DNA of 64,000 nucleotides from Falsarthrobacter nasiphocae (lineage in GTDB: Bacteria > Actinomycetota > Actinomycetes > Actinomycetales > Micrococcaceae). A program made the translations under genes and the position numbers. The notes under the pieces are model-generated. The model was not told the origin of the DNA. It did not search any database and saw only the letters and a program-made list of their open reading frames with translations. Location of the stretch: NCBI RefSeq assembly GCF_031456275.1, contig NZ_JAVDUI010000001.1:124001-188000 (forward strand), in the 5' to 3' direction. This document shows, in pieces, positions 19,144 to 28,084 of the stretch (its first letter is position 1; each line of letters begins with the position of its first letter).

Positions 19144-19316
19144 TCACCGGCTCCCCCGCCGGTACCGCTCAATGGTCGCGACAATCTCGGGCGCTTCGCT
19201 CGTGGAGAACGAGACGGGCCCGTCCGGCGTGTCCACCTCGAGGGCGTCCCCGCCGAAGTACCGCGGTTCTTGCGCCGGTGCCACCGCGCGGCCAGACAGC
19301 CGCCCAGCCGCCCCGG
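19144..19316 (-). pseudogene. Fragment related to the C-terminus of the 24.1-25.0 kb PH-like protein
   Basis: An open stretch on the minus strand encodes APAQEPRYFGGDALEVD followed by SEAPEIVATIERYRRG and then stops. It resembles the end of the 299-residue protein at 24141-25040 (APGRRWYFGGDALVLE, then REAHEAAAAIRAGRER) in sequence, order and spacing. No ATG or ribosome site precedes it, and it begins directly after the stop of the 159-residue gene, so I read it as the remnant of a second copy. It could instead be a frameshifted end of the upstream gene. Confidence 0.5.
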
Positions 19317-19796
19317 TCAGTCCTGCGAATCCCGGGGCCTGTTCCCGTCCTCGCGGACCAGGTCCGGCCTGTAGACGGTCAGGGCCTTGAGGAACCGCTC
19401 GGGGTCGTCGCACCCGAAGAGGAATGCCCGAGCGTACGTTGCAAGTCTCACGAACGGTCCACCGCCGTAGACAATGGGATAGAAGAGCAGGCGGTCCAGG
19501 GCATAGACCATTTCGGCATCCTGGATTACGTAGGGCCGAATCTCGCGTTCTACTGCCGCCCGTGCACGCGGAAAGACCCATTCAGGGTAGAACGTGACAT
19601 CCACGAGTTCGCCCCACGCGACGCCACCCGAAAAAGCACCCGCGCCGCGGGCCTTGATCCCGCCGGGATAGACGGTGACCTTGACGGACTTGCCGCGGGG
19701 CGCCGACGTGGAGAAGGAGTCCCGATAGGTGATTTCCGGACGCTCTCGGGGGTCGCGCGCGGAGATGGCCCAAGGGCTGTTGTCGCCACGAGTCAT
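19317..19796 (-). CDS. Hypothetical protein, possibly PH-like domain
   Basis: A 159-residue protein of unknown function. The start at ATG 19796 has GGAGG 8 bases upstream. The central part (VKVTVYPGGIKARG through GVAWGELVDVTFYPEW) has the strand-turn-strand pattern of PH-like domains. No membrane helix is seen. It lies between nrdF and a divergent dehydrogenase gene. The C-terminal relative of another PH-like gene lies directly after its stop in a different frame, which raises the possibility that a frameshift has shortened a longer protein. Confidence 0.55.
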   Translation of the reverse strand: MTRGDNSPWAISARDPRERPEITYRDSFSTSAPRGKSVKVTVYPGGIKARGAGAFSGGVAWGELVDVTFYPEWVFPRARAAVEREIRPYVIQDAEMVYALDRLLFYPIVYGGGPFVRLATYARAFLFGCDDPERFLKALTVYRPDLVREDGNRPRDSQD

Positions 19797-19988
19797 CAGG
19801 AGCGCCTCCGCCGAAGTTGTGCAGTGTTGCGGCCATTCTATTCGGCATGGTGAATCCGACGCTTCACGGTGATTTCGCAGGCGCCGGCCTTCCGGTGAGC
19901 GCTTCACGCCGATACGGTGGAAAGGGTCAGCCGCAACCGGTGGGTTGACCCCGGCACGTCACCCCAATCCCCTTCCGTGGAGGCATTC

Positions 19989-20789
19989 ATGACTCAGCAC
20001 CGTTCCTACTCCGGGCACACCATCCTCATCACCGGCGCCAGCTCCGGAATCGGCGAAGCGCTCGCCCGCGAGTTCGCGTCCCGCGGCGCCGACGTCGTCC
20101 TCTCCGCCCGCAGGCAGGACCGGCTCGAGGCCCTCGCCGAGGAGATCCGCAGGGACCACGGGCGCCGCGCCGATGTCGTGCCCGCGGACCTCTCTGACAC
20201 CGATGGCGTGAGGCAGCTGCTCAGCACCCTGGACGAGCGCGAGATCCGAATCACGGGACTCATCAACAACGCCGGATTCGGCAAGATCACGCCGCTCCAT
20301 GAACAGGACCCGGACGAGGTCCACCGCATGATCAACCTCAATGTCACGGCCCTCACCGACCTGACGGTGGCCCTTCTGCCCCGCCTGCGCTCCTCGACTC
20401 ACGGCCTCCTTGTCAACATCGCGAGCGTCGCGGCCTACCAGCCGATCCCGGAGATGGCCGTCTACGCGGCGACGAAGGCGTACGTCCTCAGCTTCACCGA
20501 GGCGCTCTGGGCCGAGTCTCGCGGGACGTCGCTCAAGGTCCTCGCGGTCTCCCCCGGGCCCACGGAGACGGAGTTCTTCGAGGTCGCCGGGCATTCGGCC
20601 GACGGCGGGCTGCCGCGCGCCACGGCCGCCGCCGTCGTCGAGACCACCCTGACGGCCCTGGACCGGAAGGACACGCCGCCGAGCGTCGCGGTGGGCCGGA
20701 GCGGGACGGCCGCCGCCCTGGCGGGGCGGATGACGCCCCGCCGCCTCCTGCTCCCGGCCCTGCGGCGGGGAATGTCGCGCCGCAAGTGA
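19989..20789 (+). CDS. Short-chain dehydrogenase/reductase
   Basis: A 266-residue classical SDR. The cofactor motif TGASSGIG is at 15-22, NNAG at 93-96, and the catalytic Ser146, Tyr159 and Lys163 (YAATK) are all present. ARRQDRL after the second strand suggests NADP preference. The segment after the active site (SPGPTETEFFEV) is typical of the YqjQ/DltE-type 'complex' SDRs acting on lipids or ketones. The substrate is unknown. GGAGG lies 8 bases before the ATG. Confidence 0.88.
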   Translation: MTQHRSYSGHTILITGASSGIGEALAREFASRGADVVLSARRQDRLEALAEEIRRDHGRRADVVPADLSDTDGVRQLLSTLDEREIRITGLINNAGFGKITPLHEQDPDEVHRMINLNVTALTDLTVALLPRLRSSTHGLLVNIASVAAYQPIPEMAVYAATKAYVLSFTEALWAESRGTSLKVLAVSPGPTETEFFEVAGHSADGGLPRATAAAVVETTLTALDRKDTPPSVAVGRSGTAAALAGRMTPRRLLLPALRRGMSRRK

Positions 20790-20799
20790 CCCGGACCGA

Positions 20800-22023
20800 T
20801 TAAGCCGCGTCGGTGTCCGTCTCCTCCTCGCGGCCCGGGGTGCGGAGGTTCCACTTGCGGATGACGAAGCGGAACACCACGTAGTAGATCACGGCGTAGA
20901 CGAGGCCCACGAGGACGAGAAGCCCGGGCTTCTCGGCGATGCCGAGGTTGAGCAGGAAGTCGATGGCGCCGGCGGAGAAGCCGAAGCCGTCCCGGATGCC
21001 CAGAAGGTTGGTCACCATCATCGAGGTGCCCATGAGCACGGCGTGGATGATGTAGAGCGGCCACGCCACGAACATGAACGAGAACTCCAGCGGCTCGGTG
21101 ATGCCGGTGAGGAACGCGGTCAGACCCGTGGAGAGCATAATGCCGCCCACGGCCTTCCTCTGGGACGGGCGGGCCTCCTGCCAGATCGCCAGGGCGGCGG
21201 CGGGCAAGGCGAACATCATGATCGGGAAGAAGCCTGTCATGAAAACGCCTGCGCTCGGGTCCCCCGCGAAGAAGCGGTTGAGGTCGCCGTGCACGCCGTT
21301 GTAGTCGCCGAGGACGAACCACACCACAGAGTTGAGGATGTGGTGGAGGCCGAGCGGGATGAGCATGCGGTTCGCGAACCCGTAGATGCCTGAGCCCACC
21401 ACGGCGTTCTCGTTGACGGCGTTGCCGAGGCCGGTGAGGCCCGCGTTGAACGCGGGGTAGATGAGGCTGAGCAGGACGCCGATGACGAGTGCTGCGAGCG
21501 ACGTCAGGATGGGGACGAGGCGGCGCCCGCCGAAGAATCCGAGCCAGTCCGGCAGCTTGGTCCGGTAGAACTTCTGCCACAGCAGGGCGGCGGTCAGGCC
21601 GATGACGATGCCGCCGAGGACGCCGTAGTTGATGACTGGCGGCTTGGCGGCGTCCGCGGGGGCGCCGAGGACGATCGGCGCCATGACCTTGAAGACGTTG
21701 GTCATGACGAGGTAGCCGACGACGGCGGCGAGGGCCGTGGAGCCGTCGCCCTTCTTCGCGAATCCAAACGAGATGCCCACGGCGAAGAGCAGCGGCAGGC
21801 CGTCGAACAGGGCCTGCCCTGCGGCGCCGATGACGTGCGCGCCCGTGGCAATGCTCGGGAAGCGGCCCAGGAGGTCGTCTTGCCCCAGGCGCATGAGAAG
21901 TGCGGCGGCCGGCAGCGCTGCGATCGGCAGCATGAGGCTGCGGCCGAAGCGCTGGAGGACCTTCATGGCCTTGCCGTCGCCCCGCGGTCCAGCGCCCGTC
22001 TTGGCCTCTTCAGTGGTGGACAT
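20800..22023 (-). CDS. PTS EIIC component, N-acetylglucosamine type
   Basis: A 407-residue membrane permease domain of a glucose-superfamily phosphotransferase system. Segments FFGGRRLVPI, NRMLIPLGLHHILN, GDLNRFFAGDPSAG, TGITEPLEF and the C-terminal NLRTPGREEE closely follow the EIIC part of NagE, so N-acetylglucosamine is the likely sugar. Unlike NagE, EIIB and EIIA are on separate genes, which are divergently transcribed from the 123-base intergenic region. GAGGAGAGCC precedes the ATG. Confidence 0.88.
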   Translation of the reverse strand: MSTTEEAKTGAGPRGDGKAMKVLQRFGRSLMLPIAALPAAALLMRLGQDDLLGRFPSIATGAHVIGAAGQALFDGLPLLFAVGISFGFAKKGDGSTALAAVVGYLVMTNVFKVMAPIVLGAPADAAKPPVINYGVLGGIVIGLTAALLWQKFYRTKLPDWLGFFGGRRLVPILTSLAALVIGVLLSLIYPAFNAGLTGLGNAVNENAVVGSGIYGFANRMLIPLGLHHILNSVVWFVLGDYNGVHGDLNRFFAGDPSAGVFMTGFFPIMMFALPAAALAIWQEARPSQRKAVGGIMLSTGLTAFLTGITEPLEFSFMFVAWPLYIIHAVLMGTSMMVTNLLGIRDGFGFSAGAIDFLLNLGIAEKPGLLVLVGLVYAVIYYVVFRFVIRKWNLRTPGREEETDTDAA

Positions 22024-22091
22024 GGCTCTCCTCACCCATGCTGCTCACCCGTCGGTTGATTCGCACATGGAAGTCTGGTCGTGTTGGATTC

Positions 22092-22107
22092 ACTGATTAT
22101 AACCAGT
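22092..22107. promoter_or_regulatory. GntR (DasR/NagR-type) operator between EIIC and EIIB
   Basis: The 16-base inverted repeat ACTGATTATAACCAGT has 6-bp arms with one mismatch and matches the layout of DasR/NagR sites (ACTGGTCTAGACCAGT). It overlaps TATAAC on the plus strand and TATAAT on the minus strand, both possible -10 boxes, so one regulator could silence both divergent PTS units. The gene for a GntR/UTRA regulator lies 0.7 kb downstream. Confidence 0.6.
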
Positions 22108-22146
22108 TGACACGTGGCGTGCGCCACTCTCTTCACAGGAGGACCC

Positions 22147-22377
22147 ATGTCCAAGGCTTCAGACATTCTGGCGGCCCTCGGCGGCGCCGAGAACCTCGAG
22201 GACATCGAGGGCTGCATCACGCGCCTGCGGTGCGAGATCGCGGATCCGGCCCTCGTGGATCAGGCGGCGCTCAAGGCCCTCGGCGCGCACGGCGTCGTCG
22301 TCCAGGGCCGCACGGCCCAGGTCGTCGTGGGTCCCGAGGCGGACTCCCTTGCCGAGGACATCCAGGACCTCCTGTGA
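22147..22377 (+). CDS. PTS EIIB component
   Basis: A 76-residue single EIIB domain of the glucose/GlcNAc superfamily. The phosphorylated cysteine is Cys23 in the invariant motif GCITRLR, and the fold ends with VQVVVG-type strand (AQVVVGPEAD). It passes phosphate from EIIA to the incoming sugar at EIIC. AGGAGG lies 4 bases before ATG 22147. Its stop overlaps the EIIA start codon. Confidence 0.9.
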   Translation: MSKASDILAALGGAENLEDIEGCITRLRCEIADPALVDQAALKALGAHGVVVQGRTAQVVVGPEADSLAEDIQDLL

Positions 22378-22838
22378 CCGCGGTCCGGGCCCCCATCGCG
22401 GGGCACGTGCTGGCCCTCGCCGACGTCCCGGACCCGGTGTTCAGCGCAGGAATGGTCGGGGACGGACTCGCCGTCTCCCCCGCTGAGAACGCGGGCCGCA
22501 TCACGGTGACCTCGCCCATCGCGGGCGAGCTCGTCAAGGTGCACCCCCACGCGTTCGTCGTCGTAGCCGAGTCCGGGGTTGGCGTGCTCGTGCACGTCGG
22601 CCTCGACACCGTGGGCCTCAAGGGCCGCGGCTTCGAGGTGCGCGAGGACGAGGGGGCGGTCGTCGAGGCGGGGCAGCCCGTGCTCGACGTCGATGTCGAG
22701 GCCGTCGTGGCGGCGGGGCTGAGCCCCATCTGCCCCGTCGTCGTCCTGGACACCAAGCCCGGAGACCTCGGGGACCTGGCCGTGGGAGGCGAGGTGGCCG
22801 CGCAGGGGCCACTCTTCCAGATCCCGGACCCTGCGTGA
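22374..22838 (+). CDS. PTS EIIA component (glucose type)
   Basis: A 154-residue EIIA of the Crr type. It has APIAGHVLALADVPDPVFS at the start and the active-site pair His59 (HPHAF) and His74 (VHVGLDTVGLKG), the same 15-residue spacing as His75/His90 of E. coli EIIA-Glc; His74 is the phosphorylated residue. The start is GTG 22374, overlapping the EIIB stop, and the stop overlaps the GntR start, so the three genes form one tightly coupled operon. Confidence 0.9.
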   Translation: MTAVRAPIAGHVLALADVPDPVFSAGMVGDGLAVSPAENAGRITVTSPIAGELVKVHPHAFVVVAESGVGVLVHVGLDTVGLKGRGFEVREDEGAVVEAGQPVLDVDVEAVVAAGLSPICPVVVLDTKPGDLGDLAVGGEVAAQGPLFQIPDPA

Positions 22839-23584
22839 CCCAGCCGTCCGGCGCTGAGGCGAGCGCGCCCGAGCCCAAGCACGCGCGGGTCCGCAAGGAG
22901 ATCGCCGAGCTCGTGGCCGCTGAGCTGTCCCCCGGCGACGCGCTGCCGGGGGAACGCCAGCTCGAGGAGCGCTTCGGGGTCTCGCGGATCACGATCCGCC
23001 GGGCCATCGCCGACCTCTGCGCGGAGGGCGTGCTCGTGCGCCGCCACGGCAAGGGCACGTTCGTCTCGCACGGCCGCGTGAAGTCCAGCCTGCACCTCGC
23101 CTCGTTCAACGAGGACATGCGGGCGGAGGGCATCAGCCCCACGACGCGCGTCGTCGTGGCCCGCGCCGAGGTCCCCCCGGCCGCCGTGGCCGAGTTCTTG
23201 CGCCTTCCTGCGGGGCAGCCGGCCCATCACCTCGTTCGCGTGCGTCTCGGCAACGGCGCGCCCGTCAGCGTGGACGAGTGCTGGATGCCGGTTGAGGCCA
23301 CGCCCTCCCTGCTGGGCGACGACCTGACCGGCTCCCTCTACGGTCTGCTGGCCTCGTACGGCACGCCGGTGCTCACCGCGTCGCAGTCCGTGTGGGCGGA
23401 TACGGTGGCCGGCGAGACCGCCCGCCTCCTCGACGTGCCCGCAGGCTCCCCCGCGCTCGTGTTCCTCCGCCACTCCTTCACGGAGGCGGACGGCGCCCCG
23501 GCGCCCATCGAGTACTCGGTGTCCACCTACCGGGCGGACCGCTACCAGCTGTCCATGACGCTGGAGCTCACGACGACGAGCTAG
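22835..23584 (+). CDS. GntR-family regulator, HutC/UTRA subfamily
   Basis: A 249-residue regulator. The N-terminal winged helix-turn-helix (about 17-80) has GDALPGERQLEERFGVSRITIRR-type sequence and the wing VRRHGKGTFV. The UTRA effector domain (about 90-245) resembles that of NagR/DasR, which bind GlcNAc-6-P or GlcN-6-P. GTG start, overlapping the EIIA stop. It probably controls the adjacent PTS genes through the 16-bp site at 22092. Confidence 0.88.
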   Translation: MTQPSGAEASAPEPKHARVRKEIAELVAAELSPGDALPGERQLEERFGVSRITIRRAIADLCAEGVLVRRHGKGTFVSHGRVKSSLHLASFNEDMRAEGISPTTRVVVARAEVPPAAVAEFLRLPAGQPAHHLVRVRLGNGAPVSVDECWMPVEATPSLLGDDLTGSLYGLLASYGTPVLTASQSVWADTVAGETARLLDVPAGSPALVFLRHSFTEADGAPAPIEYSVSTYRADRYQLSMTLELTTTS

Positions 23585-23647
23585 CGCGCCTTCTCCCCCG
23601 CCCGTGGACCCTGTCATGCCTGGCCTTGTTGATGAAGGGAGGCTCCC

Positions 23648-24058
23648 GTGAACTGGGAGGAGCGTTACGTTCGCTTCGGCCGCGTCTTCGGCGAAGCCCC
23701 GACCCCGTTCCTGGACGAGCTCATCCGGGATGGCACCGGCGGTGGGCAGCTCCGCGCGTGCGCGGGCGCGGGGCGGCCCGACCTCGGTGCGGGCGCGCCC
23801 GTGTTGCGGCAGCCCGCGATAACGCTGGCCGAGTCAGCGGAGCCGTTCGCCCCGCCCCGGGCCCTCGTGCCCGGCGACGGCTACGGGCGCAACGGGCTCG
23901 CCCTCGCGGCCGCGGCGCTCCGCCCGGGCGGGACCGTCGTCGTCGTGACCTCCCCCGAGGTGGCCAGCCCGCGCGCGGAGCAGTCTCTGTGGCCGGGGAG
24001 CATCACCTGGGAGGACCGCAGCACGGAGGCCGAGACCCGGCTCATCGGGCGGGCGTGA
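23648..24058 (+). CDS. Degraded or internally shortened SAM methyltransferase-like protein
   Basis: A 136-residue protein with a good ribosome site (GGGAGG) before GTG 23648. It starts MNWEERYVRFGRVFGEAPTP, like TehB-type methyltransferases, and later has ALVPGDGYGRNGLALA, a recognisable SAM-binding motif I. But motif I is followed after only a few residues by LRPGGTVVVVTSP, which normally lies about 60 residues further on, and the part before motif I is low in recognisable structure. The central Rossmann strands are missing, so I doubt it is an active enzyme. Confidence 0.5.
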   Translation: MNWEERYVRFGRVFGEAPTPFLDELIRDGTGGGQLRACAGAGRPDLGAGAPVLRQPAITLAESAEPFAPPRALVPGDGYGRNGLALAAAALRPGGTVVVVTSPEVASPRAEQSLWPGSITWEDRSTEAETRLIGRA

Positions 24059-24140
24059 CGCCCGCAAGTCCGCCCGGCGGCGATGGCCCTTTCTCCGCCG
24101 ACGGTGATTGACCGGCTGTCTCCCGCCTCGCGCGCTGGGC

Positions 24141-25040
24141 CTAGATGCCCTCGCTGAGGGCCCTCTCCCGCCCAGCGCGGATCGCCGCGGCCGCCTCGTG
24201 GGCCTCGCGCACGCTGATCGTGTAGGTCTTGTTGCCCGTCTCGAGGACGAGCGCGTCGCCGCCGAAGTACCACCGCCGCCCCGGCGCAATGGGGCCGAGC
24301 CGACGGGCCGCCCACGAGAAGTCGCTCTCCGGGCGGACGCGGACGTCCCGCAGAGCCGCCCACCGCAGCGAGGCCCGGCTCTGCGGCTCGAGCTCCAACT
24401 GGAGGCCGTCCCTGCCCAGGGCCACCGTGTTGCCATGGGTATAGAAGAGGCTGAAGAGCATGACGGCCAGGGCCGGAACGAGCATGATCGGCACGATGAC
24501 GCGCGGTTCCGCGGTGTGGAGGACGCGGCTCACGAACTGGAGGAGAAGCATGATGCAGACGAGGAACACGACCCCGACAATGCGTGCTCGCGTCATGGCG
24601 CGGTCGGGGCTCAGCCCGCTGAATGTCGTGGTCCAGGCGGTCGCTCCTGGAGCCGCGGACGGCTCCGACTCGAGCGCCGCCGAACCGATGACGGCGCCCG
24701 GGCACCGTTCCCGGATCAGCTCCACCAGCTCCGGCGGCGCCGGGTGGGAGAAGCGCAGGCTCCGCGTCTCCGTGAGGACCCGTACCCAGGGGCCGCCTCG
24801 GTAGTAGAAGTCAGCGGCGTTGCGCGTGGGGCCGTTCTCGATGAACGCCAGCACCCCACTGTGCGCCAGGGACTCCGCGCCAGTGCCGGTCTCCACACGC
24901 TGGATGGCTTCCCACGCGATACGCGCCGGGGATGCCGCGAGGGTGGACAAAACGAGGCCGCCCTCCTCGACCCGGACGGTGACGCCGTTGAGCGAGAAGC
25001 CGGCGCGGCTCACCGTCCACTCGTGCTCGCCGTCCGCCAC
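24141..25040 (-). CDS. PH-like domain membrane protein
   Basis: A 299-residue protein. Residues 1-115 and 205-290 look like two PH-like beta domains (for example ALRDVRVRPES and the GRRWYFGGDALVLE strand). Two hydrophobic helices lie between them at about 150-200 (IVGVVFLVCIMLLLQF, VPIMLVPALAVMLFSLF). The start is GTG with GGGGA 9 bases upstream. It is the first gene after nrdE and its terminator. Part of its C-terminal domain recurs beside nrdF (19144-19316). Function unknown. Confidence 0.65.
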   Translation of the reverse strand: MADGEHEWTVSRAGFSLNGVTVRVEEGGLVLSTLAASPARIAWEAIQRVETGTGAESLAHSGVLAFIENGPTRNAADFYYRGGPWVRVLTETRSLRFSHPAPPELVELIRERCPGAVIGSAALESEPSAAPGATAWTTTFSGLSPDRAMTRARIVGVVFLVCIMLLLQFVSRVLHTAEPRVIVPIMLVPALAVMLFSLFYTHGNTVALGRDGLQLELEPQSRASLRWAALRDVRVRPESDFSWAARRLGPIAPGRRWYFGGDALVLETGNKTYTISVREAHEAAAAIRAGRERALSEGI

Positions 25041-25088
25041 GTGCGTCCCCTTTCTTCTCGGGCCTCAGAGCCGCGTGATCACGCACAA

Positions 25089-25129
25089 CGCCCGCCCCCG
25101 GATCAGAATATCTGTCCGGTGGGCGGGCG
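25089..25129 (-). terminator. Terminator after nrdE
   Basis: A GC-rich inverted repeat, with arms of about 13 bp around 25090-25103 and 25114-25128 (GCCCGCCC...GGGCGGGC core) and a loop containing CAGAATATCTG. It lies about 40 bases past the nrdE stop. No clear T-run. Confidence 0.7.
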
Positions 25130-25167
25130 CCGTCGTCGTTCTCCTGTGCCGCAGGCGGCGGGGAGAA

Positions 25168-27333
25168 TCAGAGCATGCAGCTCACGCAGCCGTCCACTTC
25201 CGTGCCTTCCAGCGCGAGCTGGCGCAGACGGATGTAGTAGAGCGTCTTGATGCCCTTGCGCCACGCGTAGATCTGCGCGCGGTTGATGTCGCGCGTGGTG
25301 GCGGTGTCCTTGAAGAAGAGCGTCAGGGACAGGCCCTGGTCCACGTGCTGCGTGGCCGCAGCGTACGTGTCGATGATCTTCTCGTAGCCGATCTCGTACG
25401 CGTCCTGGTAGTAGTCCAGGTTGTCGTTCGTCAGGTACGGGGCCGGGTAGTAGACGCGCCCGATCTTGCCTTCCTTGCGGATCTCGATCTTGGCGGCCAC
25501 CGGGTGGATGGAGGACGTCGAGTTGTTGATGTAGGAGATCGAGCCGGTCGGCGGGACGGCCTGGAGGTTCTGGTTGTACAGGCCGTGCTCCATGACGTCC
25601 TGCTTGAGAGCCTTCCAGTCCTCCTGCGTCGGGATGTGGATGCCCTCGAAGAGCTCAGCGACCCGCGGCGTGGCCGGGGCCCACTCCTGCTCCGTGTACT
25701 TGTCGAAGAACGCGCCGGACGCGTAGGTCGAGTTCTCGAACCCGCCGAAGGTCTTGCCCGTCTCCTGGGCGATCTTGTTCGAGGAGCGCAGCGCGTGGAA
25801 GAGGACCGTGTAGAAGTAGATGTTCGTGAAGTCGATCCCCTCCTCCGAGCCGTAGTGGACGCGCTCGCGAGCCAGGTAGCCGTGGAGGTTCATCTGGCCG
25901 AGGCCGATGGCGTGCGAGGAGTCGTTGCCCTTGGCGATCGAGGGGACCGAGCCGATGTGCGACAGGTCCGACACCGCGGTCAGCGCTCGGATGGCCGTCT
26001 CGATGGAGGCGCCGAAGTCCGGGGAGTCCATCGTCTTGGCGATGTTCATGGACCCGAGGTTGCAGGAGATGTCCTTGCCCGTGTCCGCGTAGGAGAGGTC
26101 CTCGTTGTAGGTGGTCGGCGAGGACACCTGGAGGATCTCCGAGCAGAGGTTGGACATGATGATCTTGCCCTCGATGGGGTTGGCCTTGTTGACCGTGTCC
26201 TCGAACATCACGTACGGGTAGCCGGACTCGAACTGGATCTCCGCGATGGTCTGGAAGAACTCGCGGGCCTTGATCTTCGTCTTCTTGATCCGCGCGTCGT
26301 CCACCATCTCGCGGTACTTCTCCGTGACGTTGACGTCAGAGAGCGGCACGCCGTAGACGCGCTGGACGTCGTAGGGGGAGAACAGGTACATGTCCTCGTC
26401 CCGCTTCGCGAGCTCGAACGTGATGTCCGGGATGACGACGCCGAGCGAGAGGGTCTTGATGCGAATCTTCTCGTCCGCGTTCTCGCGCTTCGTGTCGAGG
26501 AACCGGTAGATGTCCGGGTGGTGCGCATGCAGGTACACGGCGCCTGCGCCCTGGCGGGCGCCGAGCTGGTTGGCGTAGGAGAAGCTGTCCTCGAGGAGCT
26601 TCATGACGGGGATGACGCCCGAGGACTGGTTCTCGATCTGCTTGATCGGCGCGCCGACCTCGCGGATGTTGGTCAGCGCGAAGGCGACGCCGCCGCCGCG
26701 CTTGGACAGCTGGAGGGCGGAGTTGATGGAGCGGCCGATCGACTCCATGTTGTCCTCGATGCGCAGGAGGAAGCAGGAAACGAGCTCGCCGCGCTGCTTC
26801 TTGCCCGCGTTGAGGAAGGTCGGCGTGGCGGGCTGGAAGCGGCCCGCGATGATCTCCTCGACCATGCGCTCGGCCAGGGTCTCGTCGCCCTGTGCAAGGT
26901 ACAGGGCCGCCATGCACACGCGGTCCTCGTAGCGCTCCAGGTAGCGCTTTCCGTCAAACGTCTTGAGCGTGTAGGACGTGTAGTACTTGAACGCGCCCAA
27001 GAAGGTCTCGAAGCGGAACTTCTTGGAATAGGCCAGCTTGAACAGGCTCTTGATGAAGGCGAAGGAGTACTTCTGGAGCGTCTCCTCCTCGTAGTACTCG
27101 TTGTCCACGAGGTACTGGAGCTTCTCCTCGAGGGAGTGGAAGAAGACCGTGTTCTGGTTGACGTGCTGGAGGAAGTACTGGTGTGCCGCCTCCCGATCCG
27201 CCTCAAACTGGATCTGGCCGTGCTCGTCGTACAGATTGAGCATGGCGTTGAGCTCGTGGTAACCGAGCCCCTGGTACTTGGGGTCAATGGCCTTCTTGGC
27301 GGGCCTTACGCCTTGATCGAGCGTGCTGTCCAA
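25168..27333 (-). CDS. nrdE: Ribonucleotide reductase class Ib alpha subunit
   Basis: NrdE (721 residues) carries the active site and allosteric site of class Ib reductase. Family segments include [13 protein letters not shown]-type start, [19 protein letters not shown], the SNLCSEI catalytic-cysteine region, NLGSMNIAK, the [18 protein letters not shown] loop and the C-terminal CVSC pair that NrdH re-reduces. The start is taken as TTG 27333, which has GGAAG about 4 bases upstream and gives the usual family length. It overlaps the end of nrdI by 28 bases. No ATG is available nearer than the nrdI gene. Confidence 0.95.
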   Translation of the reverse strand: MDSTLDQGVRPAKKAIDPKYQGLGYHELNAMLNLYDEHGQIQFEADREAAHQYFLQHVNQNTVFFHSLEEKLQYLVDNEYYEEETLQKYSFAFIKSLFKLAYSKKFRFETFLGAFKYYTSYTLKTFDGKRYLERYEDRVCMAALYLAQGDETLAERMVEEIIAGRFQPATPTFLNAGKKQRGELVSCFLLRIEDNMESIGRSINSALQLSKRGGGVAFALTNIREVGAPIKQIENQSSGVIPVMKLLEDSFSYANQLGARQGAGAVYLHAHHPDIYRFLDTKRENADEKIRIKTLSLGVVIPDITFELAKRDEDMYLFSPYDVQRVYGVPLSDVNVTEKYREMVDDARIKKTKIKAREFFQTIAEIQFESGYPYVMFEDTVNKANPIEGKIIMSNLCSEILQVSSPTTYNEDLSYADTGKDISCNLGSMNIAKTMDSPDFGASIETAIRALTAVSDLSHIGSVPSIAKGNDSSHAIGLGQMNLHGYLARERVHYGSEEGIDFTNIYFYTVLFHALRSSNKIAQETGKTFGGFENSTYASGAFFDKYTEQEWAPATPRVAELFEGIHIPTQEDWKALKQDVMEHGLYNQNLQAVPPTGSISYINNSTSSIHPVAAKIEIRKEGKIGRVYYPAPYLTNDNLDYYQDAYEIGYEKIIDTYAAATQHVDQGLSLTLFFKDTATTRDINRAQIYAWRKGIKTLYYIRLRQLALEGTEVDGCVSCML

Positions 27334-27749
27334 AACGCTTCCAGTCCCTTCGACACGGCCGAGACGTCCTCGGCGGTGCCCATCAGTTCGAATCTGTAGA
27401 GAAGCGGCACGTTGCATTTTGCCGCGATTTTGTCGCCTGCAATGCAGTACGTCGTGCCGAAGTTTGTGTTCCCGCCAGCGATCACGCCCCTCAAGAGCGC
27501 TCGGTTGTCGGGGTCATTGAGGAAGGCGACCACCTGTGGGGGGATCGAGCGCTTCCCCTCTTCGCCCCCGTAGGTGGGGACGACGAGAACGAATTCTCCC
27601 TGGGCCTTCAGTCTCGCCTTTCCCGCATGGAGCGGAATGCGCGACGCCGGCTGGCCGAGCTTCTCGACGAAGCGTGCGGTGTTGTTCGAAGTCGAGGAGA
27701 AGTAGATGATCCGGGCGGTGGTCGTCTCAGCCGGGACGACCTCGCTCAT
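27306..27749 (-). CDS. nrdI: Class Ib ribonucleotide reductase flavodoxin
   Basis: A 147-residue flavodoxin-like protein that supplies superoxide or reduced flavin for assembling the Mn-tyrosyl cofactor in NrdF. The FMN phosphate loop is FSSTSNNT (about 17-24), and the [13 protein letters not shown] and [13 protein letters not shown] loops around the isoalloxazine ring are typical of NrdI. The start ATG 27749 is 4 bases after nrdH's stop. Confidence 0.95.
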   Translation of the reverse strand: MSEVVPAETTTARIIYFSSTSNNTARFVEKLGQPASRIPLHAGKARLKAQGEFVLVVPTYGGEEGKRSIPPQVVAFLNDPDNRALLRGVIAGGNTNFGTTYCIAGDKIAAKCNVPLLYRFELMGTAEDVSAVSKGLEAFWTARSIKA

Positions 27750-27753
27750 GGTC

Positions 27754-27996
27754 TCAGGCGACCTGCGAGACCGCTGCGGAGAGGGTGGCGATCTTGTCCG
27801 GGCGGAAGCCGGACCAGTGGTCGTTCTCAGTCTCGACGACGGGGGCCTGCATGTAGCCGAGCGAGCGGACGTGCTCCAGCGCGGCCGAGTCCTCGGTGAC
27901 GTCGATGACCGTGTACTCGACACCCTTCTTGTCGAGGGCACGGTATGTGGCGTTGCACTGGACGCAGGCAGGCTTCGTGTAGACGGTCACAGTCAT
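27754..27996 (-). CDS. nrdH: Glutaredoxin-like NrdH redoxin
   Basis: An 80-residue redoxin with CVQC at residues 11-14, cis-proline in QAPVVE and the WSGFRPDKI signature of NrdH. It is reduced by thioredoxin reductase and in turn reduces NrdE. GAGGAG lies 7 bases before the ATG. First gene of nrdHIE. Confidence 0.97.
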   Translation of the reverse strand: MTVTVYTKPACVQCNATYRALDKKGVEYTVIDVTEDSAALEHVRSLGYMQAPVVETENDHWSGFRPDKIATLSAAVSQVA

Positions 27997-28059
27997 GGGT
28001 GCGCTCCTCGTAGATCGGGGTTTCTCGGGTCCGCCGGGGGGTCTTCGGCGTGCCCTTCG

Positions 28060-28065
28060 ATCCTA
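28060..28065 (-). promoter_or_regulatory. Candidate -10 box of nrdHIE
   Basis: TAGGAT on the minus strand, about 63 bases before the nrdH ATG. The nearer NrdR box lies 20 bases upstream of it, where the -35 region would be. Confidence 0.45.
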
Positions 28066-28084
28066 CATCCGCCAACGCGCCAAC

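Noticed and set aside
19917-19989. An upstream start for the SDR gene
   Set aside because: The frame is open, but GGAGG sits correctly before ATG 19989 and the Rossmann fold begins right after it.
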